Part shown: positions 1-10,014 of the stretch, in pieces
Layout of the letters: each line of letters begins with the position of its first letter
Numbering within the stretch: the first letter of the stretch is position 1
Origin: Pseudoips prasinana
Lineage: Eukaryota > Arthropoda > Insecta > Lepidoptera > Nolidae
NCBI GenBank assembly: GCA_951640165.1
Contig: OX621254.1
Span: 28,556,001 to 28,620,000 of the forward strand
Direction of reading: 5' to 3'
Length of the DNA stretch: 64,000 bases
The notes under the pieces: model-generated
Database searches by the model: none
What the model saw: the letters and a program-made list of their open reading frames with translations, nothing else
What the model was told of the DNA's origin: nothing
Translations under genes and position numbers: made by a program

Positions 1-1
1 A

Positions 2-64
2 TGTACTAGGTTAAACCTGTACCACAGGCGTTCTAACGGCTTAAAAGGTAAACTTATCCTTTAA
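2..64 (+). repeat. Repeat fragment shared with 56292-56350
   Basis: The block beginning TGTACTAGGTTAAACCTGTA recurs at 56292-56350 in the same orientation, with the same GGCGTTCTAA and ACTTATC landmarks further on. At both sites it is followed by an AT-rich run leading into another repeat. The class is unknown; it could be the 3' end of an old retroelement cut by the window edge. Confidence 0.55.
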
Positions 65-84
65 TAAAAAAATTATATATAGTA

Positions 85-410
85 TCTAGGTCTAGCGGTA
101 ACGTGTTCACCCACTGAGAACGAGGTCCTGGGTTCAAATCCCGGGTCGAGCAAAATTAAAGTGATTTCGGGACTTATTGTAAAGAAAAATTTCTCAGCAT
201 CAGCCCGAAGTCTGTGACTTGGCGGTATTATAGATATATATACTGAGCTCTTTCCAGTCGTGTCGCTAGGCGTCCCATCACATCATGAGAGTGATGGAAC
301 AGAAAGTGTTCCTGTGTTTGCGCATACACTTGTGCACTATAATATATCCCGCGCAGTTGGCTAGTCTTTATTGAGACTGGCCGCCGTGGCCGAAATTCGG
401 CTAGGAGGAC
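85..410 (+). mobile_element. SINE-A copy (tRNA-derived head, ~330 bp)
   Basis: The element starts with a tRNA-like promoter: a TCTAGCGGTA A-box region near 91 and a B-box-like GGTTCAAATCCCGGGTCGAG near 131. A body containing a hallmark TGTTTGCGCATACACTTGTG block follows, and the 3' end reads CCGTGGCCGAAATTCGGCTA. The body and 3' end recur many times in the window in both orientations, so this is a SINE. The open frame on the opposite strand here is only a shadow of the repeat. Confidence 0.8.
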
Positions 411-1050
411 ATATTCATTTATTAATATGTGAATAAACACTTACTCATTTTTAGACTCCGAGTTATAAACTCCGTTCCAAGGTGGAAAGGGTCATATTAC
501 GTTGGAAAAACCATTTCAATCATAAAAGTACTTTTTACACCCAGTCCTACACAAATAAGGAAATGAACTGGCACAAGCAAGGTATTTACGAGAAAAAAAA
601 AATTACTTATTAAAGATAACTGAATTGGAACACATCGCAGCAATTTTAAGGGTTCAACGTGAAGCGAGATAAGCACGGTAATTATAAGAGAATGGTCTTA
701 GTAAAGAGCGTATAGCGTTTTGTAAACATTTTAACTGGCTCAGTGCGGTGGGCTAACAAATATTTCGTGGCGCCTTTTAGAAGCCAAGCGCCAGGGAATT
801 TGATGGAGCCCCCTAAAGCGCCATGAACCGTGAATTGTATCTTGCTGCGTTTTCTTCATTTGCCACGTCATTTAAGTTAAGTTGCGACCCGATATCGAAC
901 GTAAAGCATACACGGAAAATATGTCCATGGCGCTTGTCGGGCGCCATACGCATTGAATCACACGACCTCTGGTCGCTTACCTCTGCTTGACCTCTGGTCT
1001 CAGATAATATGTAGGAAGATATAGCTTGAACTAAATTCGATAATTAAATT
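411..1050. other. No recognisable feature
   Basis: This is AT-rich single-copy-looking DNA. There is no long open frame, no tRNA-like box and no repeat shared with the rest of the window that I can see. Short phrases such as CTCTGGTC are repeated locally near 966-1000. Confidence 0.5.
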
Positions 1051-1292
1051 TAAGCTGCTCTCACCGGTCCGTAAGTGATGTGCGAGGTCAAGCTACTAGG
1101 CTCGCGGTCAGTTCATAGATGAGTGACCGCCAAAGTGTTTTAATTTCTGAGCGTCTCCGTGCTTCGGAGTGCACGTTAAGCTGTCGGTCCCGGTTGTAGC
1201 CATTAGGCAACAGTCGTTAAGCCATGTCAGAGGTCTACTGGGCGGCTTGAACAACTCTGACACTAGGGTAACTACTGCCCATACGATAAATA
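1051..1292 (+). mobile_element. SINE-D copy (5S rRNA-derived head)
   Basis: After CTCACCGGTCCGTAAGTGAT the element carries a 5S-like internal promoter: AGGTCAAGCTACTAGGCTCG (A-box region), then GCGGTCAGT, then ATAGATGAGTGACCGCC (C-box region). The order and spacing match a 5S rRNA gene. The body runs through GTCGGTCCCGGTTGTAGCCA and GCCATGTCAGAGGTC, and the 3' end is CACTGCCCATACGATAA followed by an AAGT-type tail. The family has about ten copies in the window. It is followed directly by an E element. Confidence 0.75.
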
Positions 1293-1572
1293 AGTACCTC
1301 AGTAATATAATCTGTATGACAAAATTTAATACAAGGTAGCTTAATATCATTACTATTATAAAACAAAATTTATAAATGTTTTGACTATCCGTGTACAGAC
1401 GCCAGCACATCAAGATAACCCAATTTGTCAAATGTAATGTAATTTTGTCATAGATTTTTAACTTTATCGCTAGAAATAGTTATGTATACTTAACTATATT
1501 ACTACAAACATATTCTGACTATTTACAAGCGCTTTATTGAAGTCGATGTGAATAAAAACCATTTTTATTTTA
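1293..1572 (+). mobile_element. E element, 5'-truncated, with MITE-H fragment inside
   Basis: The 3' end reads GTGAATAAAAACC then a T/A-rich TTTTATTTTATT tail, as in all E copies. E copies start at different upstream points but share this end, which fits a target-primed retroposon such as a LINE 3' UTR. At about 1393-1465 the copy is interrupted by the left part of MITE-H (CAGACGCCAGCACATCAAG), replacing part of the E sequence. Confidence 0.65.
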
Positions 1573-1574
1573 TT

Positions 1575-2030
1575 ACTAGCTGTCCCCCGGTTTTACCCGC
1601 GTTACATTTTATAAATTATCACAGCTCCTCACCCGTGGGTGATAGCGTGATAATATGTAGCCTATATGTTGACCCGACATCTTACTAATATTCATGCAAA
1701 ATTTGAAGTAAATCCACGTAGTACTTTTTGAGTTTATCCCGGACATACATACAGACAAACAGACAAAAGTTACTATATAACTATATTTTTGGCATCGATA
1801 TCGATTGTAGATCGCGCCCCAAGTATCCTTTTAAAAAATATTTAATGTACAGTTTTGACTTTCCAACTTTTATTATATGTATAGATACTTGTTCAGAATA
1901 TAATAATATGGCCATCTATTATTATTGCCTTGCATTTACTCATGAGGTCTGTATATGCAGCAGGGACTACTTATTCTCTATCAAAGTGAACCTAGGCTCA
2001 CAACCTTTCGCATTTTAAATATTATTAGGA
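1575..2030 (-). mobile_element. Helitron-like non-autonomous element J1
   Basis: Read on the minus strand, the left boundary is a Helitron-type 3' end: GGTAAAACC-like sequence followed by CAGCTAGT (CTRRT terminus). The right boundary gives a 5' end beginning TCCTAATAATATTTAAAATG. Helitrons typically start with TC and end in CTRRT without target duplication. No Rep/helicase coding is present, so it is non-autonomous. The same termini recur at 17.9, 36.3, 44.4, 49.6 and 59.6-60.1 kb. Confidence 0.7.
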
Positions 2031-2072
2031 TAATATCCATTAAAAAATCCTACTTCAATTTTCTTTTTTTAT

Positions 2073-2395
2073 GGCACAGGGTGACAAACGAGATGGCGGG
2101 TCACCTGATGGTAAGTGATCACCACCGCTCATGTACGCCCGCAACACCAGAGGTGTCACGGGTGCGTTGCCGGCCTTTAAGAGTCAGCAAACAAGTGTTG
2201 CTAACCCTTCCCCCCACCCCAATGAGCTCTGGCGACCTTACTCACACGCAGAAAAACAACACTAAAATAATTAATGTTATTATTAAAGTATGTCTTCTGT
2301 AAGGTGGAGGTACTTCCCCAGTCGGGCTGCTCTTTGAGCGAATGAATGATGTGCCCTACCCCTCTTGAATTGATTGAAGATAAACTTTTCTTATT
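2073..2395 (+). repeat. Repeat F copy
   Basis: Landmarks are GACAAACGAGATGGCGGGTC, ACCTGATGGTAAGTGATCAC, AATGAGCTCTGGCGACC and GGTGGAGGTACTTCCCCAGT. The family recurs at 3.23-3.90, 36.72-37.01 and, as weaker fragments, at 3.97, 33.3 and 53.8 kb. It is an interspersed repeat of unknown class. Its open reading frames are not conserved between copies, so I do not call a gene. Confidence 0.65.
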
Positions 2396-3230
2396 ATTCT
2401 AGTCTTAGCAAAGCTATTTAAGGTTTTTACGATAAATGTTCGAACATCAAAGTCTTAAAAGGTAAATTAAAAAAAGAACTTGATAATTTTTTACAGTAGT
2501 CCAACGTTAAGAAATAGGTTATGTATTATATTTTTAATACATATTTTATTTTCATTATTGTTATATATTTTTAATTATTGTTTAAGGGGACATTTACAGA
2601 AACAGTCGAGTTGAGTCGTGGCAGATTAAATGTATGTATATATTGAATAAAAACGTCTAGAAGCAGCAAGAAAAAGCTCTCAAAAAACCATTGACTTGTA
2701 TGTATAACTAGACACACTATTTCGAATAAAAACTCTGGGACAGTCCGGCTGTGCTCGAAGTGAGGGGTGCGGGCGCGGCGGCCAAAATTTTTCACTGAGT
2801 TGCAGTGCCCGCGCTTCAACTCACTGAGCAAATTCTCAATATGGGATTGCGCGTCTAGTAGAATACATATAGGTCAATGTAAAAACCTTTAAATGTATTA
2901 AAATAGAACACATGAATGCTCATCTACTTTAGCTTAATGATTCCGCCTACGCTTCTCACTTAAGAAACACTCTAACGGAATATGGGTACCAGCTCAGGAA
3001 CTGCCGAACAGCGGAAGAAAAACCGTAATGGGTTTTTTTTAATTAAGTAGAAATGGGAAAAAAGTTAAAAGTTTGCGTGTTTTAATTGGAATGTTAAACT
3101 TTTCGAAGACTCTATTTCCCACGCGGTATGTACCGTGACTGATAAAGTTATTCGGTGATTTATATCTTTTTGGTACTTCTAAAATTAGCTACCTTTTATG
3201 ATACCTACATATTAACATATTATAACTACA
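2396..3230. other. No recognisable feature
   Basis: The stretch is AT-rich. A short GC-rich patch at about 2750-2810 (GGGTGCGGGCGCGGCGGCC) is the only compositional exception. No repeat from the rest of the window and no convincing coding region are visible. Confidence 0.45.
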
Positions 3231-3232
3231 TA

Positions 3233-3895
3233 TTAAGAGGGGTAGGGCACAGCGTTCATTCGCTCCCGACTGGGGAAGTACCTCCACCTTACAGTAGACA
3301 TTCTTTAATAATAACATTAATAATTCCCACGAAAGTGGTGAGACACTAGTGTAGTATCTCACCGTTCCATCTTCCTTTGGTATCCACAAACTATAGGCAA
3401 AATGAATTTTTGTGGCGAGCTGGCTACTGTTTTAACAGCCAAATTAAATTGTTTATTTTTGATATTTTTGTTGATAAAACCGAGACAGTGAAATAGGTAC
3501 TCAGCCCAGACTTTTTTTAAAATAAATTGTGTAAACGTGTTTAATTATTATAACTTAACTTTTTTTGATCACACTATTGTTACATATGCAACTATCTATT
3601 CGTGAAGACCTTTTATTGGCTCTCAGGAACTATAATAATTGCATAGTATGATTGTTACTATTTGCTGTTGGTCTTCCTAAATAAATAAATAAATAACTTT
3701 AATGTTGTTTCTGTGTGTGAGTAAGGTCACCAGAGCTCATTGGGGAGGGGGGAAGGATCAGCAACACTTGTGTGCTGACTCTTAAAGGCCAGCAACGCAC
3801 CCGTGACACCTTTGGTGTTTTGAGTGTACATGGGTGGCGGTGATCACTTACCATCAGGTGACACGCTTTCTCGTTTGTCGCCGAATGCCATAAAA
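3233..3895 (-). repeat. Repeat F copy split by a ~360-bp insertion
   Basis: The segment 3233-3329 matches the distal third of repeat F in reverse (GGGGAAGTACCTCCACC), and 3690-3895 matches its proximal two thirds in reverse (GTGATCACTTACCATCAGGT). The two pieces meet at adjacent consensus positions, so 3330-3690 is probably an insertion. The insert ends in repeated AATAAATAAATAAATAA, which looks like a retroposon tail. Confidence 0.6.
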
Positions 3896-3964
3896 AAAAT
3901 GCCTACTTATTGTATAAAAGTTTCAGAATAAGGAGAAAGAAGAAGAAAGCGAGCTTATTTTTTA

Positions 3965-4085
3965 AAGGGCGGAAACGTACTTGTAGCTGTTTATTTGCGT
4001 TCACTGCTTGTAGCATCTATGTTGCTGCAAGTGTCCATGGGCGGCAGTAATTCTTACCACCATGTGACCCGCATGCTCTAAGGCC
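3965..4085 (-). repeat. Divergent repeat F fragment
   Basis: The segment contains GTGTCCATGGGCGGCAGTAA and a degenerate ACCACCATGTGACCCGCATG, matching the part of repeat F around its CCACCGCCCATG landmark in reverse. Old and partial. Confidence 0.4.
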
Positions 4086-4109
4086 TTGCTTCTAGTGTAA
4101 GACTTGAAA

Positions 4110-4258
4110 ATGTAATATCTCCGAAACTGTTCACCAATGCATTGGAAGATATCTTAAACGTCCACTGCTGGACAAGAGCCTCTCCAAGAATGGCGGATAT
4201 GCCATAATCGCTATGCTTGCCATACAGGTTGGCGATTGCAGTAAGATGGTCATAGTAT
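4110..4258 (-). mobile_element. RTE-derived chimera: internal RTE piece joined to mini-RTE
   Basis: Bases 4110-4153 match RTE coding sequence near 24421-24462 on the plus strand (CTCCGAAACTGTTCACC). Directly adjacent, 4155-4258 matches a mini-RTE on the minus strand, with CGTCCACTGCTGGACAAG, then the reversed 5'-derived core (GGCGGATATGCCATAATCGC and GTTGGCGATTGCAGTAAGAT). The join replaces the normal (GAT)n tail. This suggests an aberrant integration or template jump. Confidence 0.55.
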
Positions 4259-4732
4259 ATTGATGAATTGCTTGGAGTTTTAAAATAATAATATCTAGGG
4301 ATAATGTCACACAGATCATCCTAGTCCCAAACTAAGCACAGCTTGTAATTACTGATCTGCCTGACACAAGTTTTAAAACACATATTAAACGTGTACTTAT
4401 GGCTAGGGGTTATTACACCACTAAAGAGTACATCGATGACAAAGACGTCTGGCTCTCACTGCCTACCTGCACATTGCTCGCTGGAGACCTTGTAGCCATA
4501 TAGACATGACTGATCTGCTGAGTTACGTGAACTATCTGTAAATGATTGCTATCATATACTTAATTTAAAATTATTGACTCTGTCTCAAAATGAATAATGT
4601 TATTGTTTCGAAGTTTTTCTTTTGTATACCTAAATATAATCTAAAATAATAAGCATTCAGACAACCGATCGAGCATATATTGTATATTGTGTTTGCCAAC
4701 TAAATAATTACTTACTCTAATTGGACCAAATC

Positions 4733-5452
4733 CCGTGTTCATGCCCGCTTGAGTATGTTTCGCCGGACCGTCTCAACTGGGTCGTGTTGAAACCGGTAGT
4801 AGATGAACCCACTGAGTTTGTTTCGCTGGGTCTTCTCAGTTGGGGCGCATTGGATCCGGTGGTAGCATTAAAGCGCGACCATCGTTATTAACACAAGGTC
4901 CGTCATAATAATGATACCTTAATATAGACAGAACCATTGACAATATGTAGTAAAAATATTAGACTTAAACTAGATAATTAAACATAATCTCTTGACATAA
5001 AACTTGATACGAGCTAGCTAAATATCAATGCTATTATAAAATAAATTTTATAAATAATAATAATATTTGGGACAATGTCACACAGATCATCCTAGCCCCA
5101 AACTAAGCAAAGCTTGTACTATGGGTACCAGGCGATGATATACATACTTATATAGATAGATGAATACTTAAATACATAGAAAACATCCATGACTCAGAAA
5201 AAATTATTCGTGCTCATCACACAAATATTTGCACTTACCGGGATTCGAACCCAGGATCACCAGCTTCGTAGGCAGGAGCACTACCAACTAGGCTACGGTG
5301 ACCGTCAATGTTTTCATACAATGTGTACCTAAATATCTATGTTACTAGAAATTATAATGTATACAACTATATTACTACAAACATGTTCAGACTATTTACA
5401 AGCGCTTTTTTAAAGTCTACGTGAATAAAAACCTTTTTTATTTTATTTATTA
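4733..5452 (+). mobile_element. Longest E element copy, interrupted by a SINE-B
   Basis: The copy starts near ATTGGACCAAATCCCGTGTT, includes the GC-richer block AACTGGGTCGTGTTGAAACC, and ends at GTGAATAAAAACC plus a T/A tail. A SINE-B (5056-5309, minus) splits it between TTTTATAAAT and AATGTTTTCATACAATG, which are adjacent in uninterrupted copies. A second extended copy of the family is at 43803-44260 in reverse. No coding capacity is visible. Confidence 0.7.
5056..5309 (-). mobile_element. SINE-B copy inside E
   Basis: On the minus strand the head is tRNA-like: GACGGTCACCGTAGCCTAGT, TAGTGCTCCTGCCTACGAAG and a B-box-like GGTTCGAATCCCGGTAAGTG. The tail reads CATAGTACAAGCTTTGCTTA and ends GTGTGACATTGTCCC with an ATT-type repeat. 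It is a full-length copy of about 250 bp. Confidence 0.8.
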
Positions 5453-5710
5453 ACTACGGGTACCAGGCGACGATATAAATACTTATATTGATAGATAAAT
5501 ACATATATACATAGAAAACATCCATGACTCAGAAACAAATATTCGTGCTCATCACACAAATATTTGCACTTACCGGGATTCGAACCCAGGACCACCAGCT
5601 TCGTATGCAGGAGCACTACCAACTAGGCTATGGTGACCGTCTTTATGTAAGGTACGTTTCATATCTCATTATACCCTGGTAACCAGGACCACCAGCTTCG
5701 TAGGTAGGCA
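5453..5710 (-). mobile_element. Second SINE-B copy (tail-truncated) plus head fragment
   Basis: Bases 5453-5642 contain the GGTACCAGGCGACGATATAA region through the tRNA-like head (GGGATTCGAACCCAGGACCA), ending in GACCGTC. A separate short head fragment (ACCAGGACCACCAGCTTCGT) lies at 5678-5710. The copy abuts the E tail at 5452, so its true tail is missing. Confidence 0.65.
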
Positions 5711-5719
5711 CAATCCAGG

Positions 5720-6400
5720 CAGCGAATGTGATATGGGGAGAAGAGAGGTGCCTGGCAGTCTTTGACTTAAGAAGCTTTTATTTAAAGCATATTTTATGAA
5801 GAAAATGTTCAAAATATTAGAAAAAGTATTGTCATTTTTGTTAGTACCTAATGTGTGGAATTTGCAGATAAATAGCAAGCAGTACATTATTCGTGGCTGA
5901 GGGATTATTAGTTACTCCAAAACTAAGGGTACTAAGTTTCTAGTATGAATGAATGGCCAGCTATAGACTTGCGCGTACAGGGTCAATACGACCGTTTAAA
6001 TTATATTTTTTTCATATCTCTCTAACAAAATATCTTTTGCATTCATTCGTCATTCAAAATTCATTCTTAATTAAAATGCTTTCCATTTGGTTTGGGCTAT
6101 GTTTTGAGCATACACGGTGTTTCTCTATGGTCCTGACCCAACACAGCTGCGAGTACATTAAATATGTGGCGAACTAACAGAATAGGAGACAACCACCAAC
6201 TAGCAACAGAGAAATGGAAGAAACGTTTGACAAACCCTGCTGCCTAATTATACATTCGGAAAATGTAATTTCTGTACCGCTGTTAGGTACAATTTTCTAC
6301 TTCAATGCACGTTTCGAGCATGTATGTTAATTACAGCCATAAGTGAATTGACTTTACAGCCAGCGTTTGGCTTGTAATTATGAGGTCTATAGGACAACAG
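5720..6400. other. No recognisable feature
   Basis: There is AT-rich sequence with one frame of 74 codons on the plus strand at 5953-6177. That frame has no motif or repeat support, so I do not call it. No family seen elsewhere in the window is recognisable here. Confidence 0.45.
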
Positions 6401-6409
6401 ATATCATAC

Positions 6410-6640
6410 ATACATTTTATTTAAAGACAATCCCCGCTCTGGGAATCTAATCACTGTGTCGCGGGGTACTTTACAAACATATAACAGACGGACAAAAATT
6501 ACATCCAGACTCAGAACAACTATTTATGGGACACACAAATAGTTGTCCGGCGCGGGACTTGAACCCGCGACACGAAGCGGCGAGGCGCCTGTCTTAGCCG
6601 CTGCGCCACACGTGCATTCAGTCCCACCTGTTTCCCAGAG
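6410..6640 (-). mobile_element. SINE-K copy (tRNA-like head)
   Basis: On the minus strand the sequence reads GCACGTGTGGCGCAGCGGCT, a typical tRNA D-arm/A-box, then a B-box-like GGGTTCAAGTCCCGCGCCGG. The downstream ACAACTATTTGTGTG motif also follows the second copy at 19.73 kb. The remaining part toward 6410 is GC-variable and probably its body. Confidence 0.6.
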
Positions 6641-6722
6641 AGGTAGGTAGAGACAACGGATTTCCATTTGTCGCGATCTTTGCTCACCTCTTTTCCTCTT
6701 TTACTGTCATTATATTCTTCAT

Positions 6723-7009
6723 CTTGTAGGGGGCCTGCCCACGCTGCGTCTTCCGGTTCGTGGTCGCCACTCAAGAACCTTTCTGCCCCAACGGCCATCG
6801 GTTCTACGAGCTATGTGCCCCGCCCACTGCCACTTCAGTTTTGCAATTATTCAGGCTATATTGTTAGTGAACAAGATGGACCGATGATCTTGTGCGGGTC
6901 GCTGGAAACTGCTGGATGCGAACAGCGCAAGACCGGCAATTGTGGAGATCTTTGGGGGAGGCCTTTGTCCAGCAGTGGACGTCTTTCGGCTGATATGATG
7001 ATGATGATG
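6723..7009 (+). mobile_element. RTE insertion with 5' inversion (twin priming)
   Basis: The left part (6723-6866) is RTE coding sequence equivalent to about 25042-25183 but inverted. The right part (6867-7009) continues the same RTE from about 25178 to its 3' end in direct orientation, ending in (GAT)n. The whole is flanked by an 11-bp direct repeat, ATATTCTTCAT, at 6712-6722 and 7010-7020. An inverted 5' part joined to a direct 3' part within one target duplication is the signature of twin priming. The open frames across it are relics. Confidence 0.85.
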
Positions 7010-7029
7010 ATATTCTTCATACATGTTCA

Positions 7030-7265
7030 CCGGTTTAATGTACTTCGGATCTAGGGGGATAACGTCTCATTATCGTGATTATGATCAGTGATAGATGGAT
7101 ATAGATTGATGAGTGATAAATTATTTATAGACCATTCAAACATATGCCATTTATTAATCCTGTAGGAATCAGGATGGGTAAGACTCACTTCGCATTTAAA
7201 AATGTCTCGTAAATAATTTTATTTATTATTGTATAGTATGTTATAGTACAGTATTCATTCGATTT
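7030..7265. other. No recognisable feature
   Basis: AT-rich sequence without repeats or coding signals that I can recognise. Confidence 0.4.
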
Positions 7266-7475
7266 TTTTTGCTTGGGACAATGACACAGATCTTCCTTGC
7301 CCCAAACTAAGCAAAGCTTGTACTATGGGTACCAGGCGACGATGTACATACTTATATAGATAGATAAATACTTATATAATAAATAATAATAATATACATA
7401 GACAACATCCATGACTCAGAAACAAATATTTGTGCTTATAACACAAATATTTGCACTTACCGGGATTCGAACCCA
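7266..7475 (-). mobile_element. SINE-B copy, head-truncated
   Basis: The tail (GGGACAATG, then CCCCAAACTAAGCAAAGC) and body are present, and the copy stops just inside the tRNA-like B box at GGGATTCGAACCCAA. A local AATAATAATAT insertion lies near 7380. Confidence 0.7.
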
Positions 7476-7479
7476 AATT

Positions 7480-8095
7480 AAAATCATATACTATTTATTG
7501 TTTATATTATATATCGTGTTCGTAATTATTATTATTTTAATTATACGGCCTATGCAGCCAGTCTTCTGGGCACATTTTCTCATGGCCTCGATTCGGAGGA
7601 ATACTACGACGCCATCTGTAGTTAGTTTTCATTTATTTATGTATATAATGTACTATTTCGTAGATTTAGTTTTTCTTTCTAATGCAGATAGTTATGTATA
7701 TTCATAAGTTTATTTAGGTTCTTTGTTATTCTACGAATAATAAGTAAATACATTAAATATAACCAAAATGCACCTGCCATGGTCTCTCTGCACTACCCTA
7801 AGTTTGAGTGGTAGAAAATGCCTTATGTACATTCTCGCTGTACTATAAAAGTTTAAATAAAATAAATATTATTACTGTTAGGCTGTCTCTAACACACTTC
7901 CTTACGTCTTAAGCTTCCGTATTCACACATGTGTTGTTAACCCGGTCTTGTGTAAGATAATTATACCTAAGCTTGGCTAACACCAGGTGGCAAAAGGCTT
8001 AGGTGCTAATCTCATACCACTTTGCGATAGCTTTAAACCTCGTGAGATACCTACATCTCTAATGACTTCATCAGCGCACAGACGTTAAAATAAAA
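7480..8095. other. No recognisable feature
   Basis: AT-rich DNA. One frame at 7411-7707 runs out of SINE-B sequence and is not credible as a gene. Nothing else stands out. Confidence 0.4.
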
Positions 8096-8097
8096 AG

Positions 8098-8576
8098 GCG
8101 CTTGAAGTCAGATGCTCTCACCAGTCCGAAAGTGATTGGGGTTTAGTTTAAGCAACTAGGCTCGCGGTCAGTCCATAGATGGGTGATGGTGTTTGGTGTG
8201 GGCGCCAAAGTGATTTAATTTCTGAGCGTCTCCATGTTTCATAAAATAAAATAAAATAAAAAGGTTTTTATTCACGTAGACTTTAAAAAAGCGCTTGTAA
8301 ATAGTCAGAACATATTCGTAGTAATATATAATTTAATTTATAATTATTTCTAGGTACATATAGATATTTAGGTACACGGATTGTAGGAAATAATTTACAA
8401 TACGATTTATTTTATAACAGTAACGATATTTAACTAACTTAAATTAAGTTAAGTTAAGGTGTTGGTCCCGGTTGTAGTCATTAGGCAACCCAGGTCATTA
8501 AGCCATGTAAGAGGCCAGCTGTGCGGCTTGAACAACTCTGACACTAGGGTAACCACTGCCCATACGATAAGTAAGT
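8098..8576 (+). mobile_element. SINE-D copy interrupted by E
   Basis: The 5S-like head lies at about 8118-8200 (GTCCGAAAGTGATTGGGG, AAGCAACTAGGCTCGCGGTC, ATAGATGGGTGA). The copy is interrupted at 8237-8455 by an E element and resumes with TGTTGGTCCCGGTTGTAGTC to CACTGCCCATACGATAAG and the AAGT tail. The interruption shows that this E insertion is younger than this SINE-D. Confidence 0.75.
8237..8455 (-). mobile_element. E element copy nested in SINE-D
   Basis: The reversed 3' end is (AAAAT)n then AAGGTTTTTATTCACGTAG. The copy extends about 215 bp into the family and stops near AACTTAAATTAAGTTAA, so it is 5'-truncated. Confidence 0.75.
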
Positions 8577-8734
8577 AATGAAATCCTTCCTTTTAGTACT
8601 AGTAGTGGCCGCACACGGAAACAGTCGGTTGATGATGATATTCAGTCTGCGATCCTCAATCGGACGATAATCCCGCGTCTTCACGTATTAGTGGAACTGG
8701 ATAGGCTGGATGTATGCAAACACATTTTCCAAAA

Positions 8735-9305
8735 ATCAAATCAAAAGTCATTTATTCCGTTCAAATATTACATTTGTGTGGAATCGTCATTTCTTTTTAC
8801 CCTACCGTGCAGTGCATTACGTGGCAGCTACTGAGAAACACTGCCGGAAAACTCAGTAGGAATCCTTTTTTAAAACATTTATTTCTTACATAAAATTACA
8901 TTGTATTTAAATGTGTTAATTTAGAGCGACTCAATCCCAAGCTGTTTTGTCACTTAAATAATCAGAAGTTTTGTAGTAAGCCCTGCTACACAATTTGGCT
9001 TTTATAATTCTTTTAAACTTATTCATAGACATTTCTCGGATATCACTGGGAAGTTTGTTATAGAATCTTATACATTGCCCCATAAAAGAGTTACTTACTT
9101 TGTGGAGACGGGTGGTATGTAACACAAAGTTATGCTTATATCTAGTATTTATATTATGAGTATCACTCCTTTTACAGAAGGAGTCTTTATATTTATGCAT
9201 ATAAATTGGATTGTCATATGACAATCAAAATGTCAGTATATATATATACTGACATGCTACAGTCAGAATGTAAATCTCTTTAAACTTCTCTTCCTTTCTT
9301 AGAAT
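8735..9305 (-). pseudogene. LINE reverse-transcriptase carboxy-terminal fragment with 3' UTR
   Basis: The minus-strand frame at 8931-9224 encodes the end of a non-LTR reverse transcriptase ORF, with residues such as NSFMGQCIRFYNKLP and KFKRIIKAKL that are characteristic of the region after the RT thumb. Upstream bases to about 9305 also look like LINE coding sequence (KFKEIYILTV reading). The 3' UTR runs left to 8735 and ends in a TTTTGATTTGATTTTTGG-type tail. It is 5'-truncated with no catalytic domain. Two palindromes at 9209-9255 sit inside it. A short relative is at 28211-28270. Confidence 0.65.
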
Positions 9306-9329
9306 CAAATAATATAATAATAATTCTAC

Positions 9330-9434
9330 CCTGGGACATTATTCACACACGGTATCTGGTTTTCCATTGTACAAGCTTTGCTTAGTTTGGGTTCAGATGG
9401 CCCTGTGTGAATAATGTCCCAGGATATTGTTAGT
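9330..9434 (+). mobile_element. SINE-C tail fragment with inverted end
   Basis: The segment contains TACAAGCTTTGCTTAGTTTG and GTGTGAATAATGTCCCAGG, the SINE-C 3' tail. The left side repeats the terminal part in reverse (CCTGGGACATTATTCACACA), giving a small inverted repeat. Its end served as target for the RTE insertion at 9435. Confidence 0.6.
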
Positions 9435-9571
9435 GGACAAGACGGACCGATGATCTTGTGCGGGTCGCTGGAAATCGCTGGGTGCGGATACCGCAAGTCC
9501 GGCAATTCTGGAGATCTTTGGGGGAGGCCTTTGTCCAGCAGTGGACGTCTTTCGGCTGATATGATGATGAT
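9435..9571 (+). mobile_element. 5'-truncated RTE copy with 12-bp target duplication
   Basis: The sequence matches the last ~135 bp of the RTE (GGACCGATGATCTTGTGCGG to the (GAT)n tail). It is flanked by a perfect GATATTGTTAGT at 9423-9434 and 9572-9583. It carries CCGG where the 22-kb copy has CGG, which helps identify the late deletion in that copy. Confidence 0.85.
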
Positions 9572-9651
9572 GATATTGTTAGTATTATAATAAATGTTTA
9601 TTTAAATCTAAGCAACCAAAATTCAGATAGACATTGATTATACAGCAGATA

Positions 9652-9745
9652 CAGACGCCAGCACATCAAGCTACCCCAATCTGTCAAATTTCCCCAATCA
9701 AAAGTGAACCTCATGCTTTTGTGATAAAGTTGAAAATCAATAAAA
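9652..9745 (+). mobile_element. MITE-H left half
   Basis: It starts after TA with CAGACGCCAGCACATCAAGC and continues to GTGATAAAGTTGAAAATC, then the inverted partner arm is missing. Confidence 0.65.
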
Positions 9746-10014
9746 TAAAGGTAATGGCCCATTTAGTATGAAAAATATACCTACGGCGTACAGAAATGAA
9801 ATATGGGGGAATCAAAGACAAATGATTATACTTTTCAATGGTAAGTGGTGCATCACTGTGGCTGATGGGGATCATGAAATAAAATATAATACATTGTATT
9901 ATTGCGCGACCGCAACAAAGCTGAAGCTGAAAGTGAGACCGAGATAGCAATATATGTGTTATTTATTACCTGACCGAACGAGTTTGCTTTATAAGTGTCA
10001 CGATGATATTTTTA

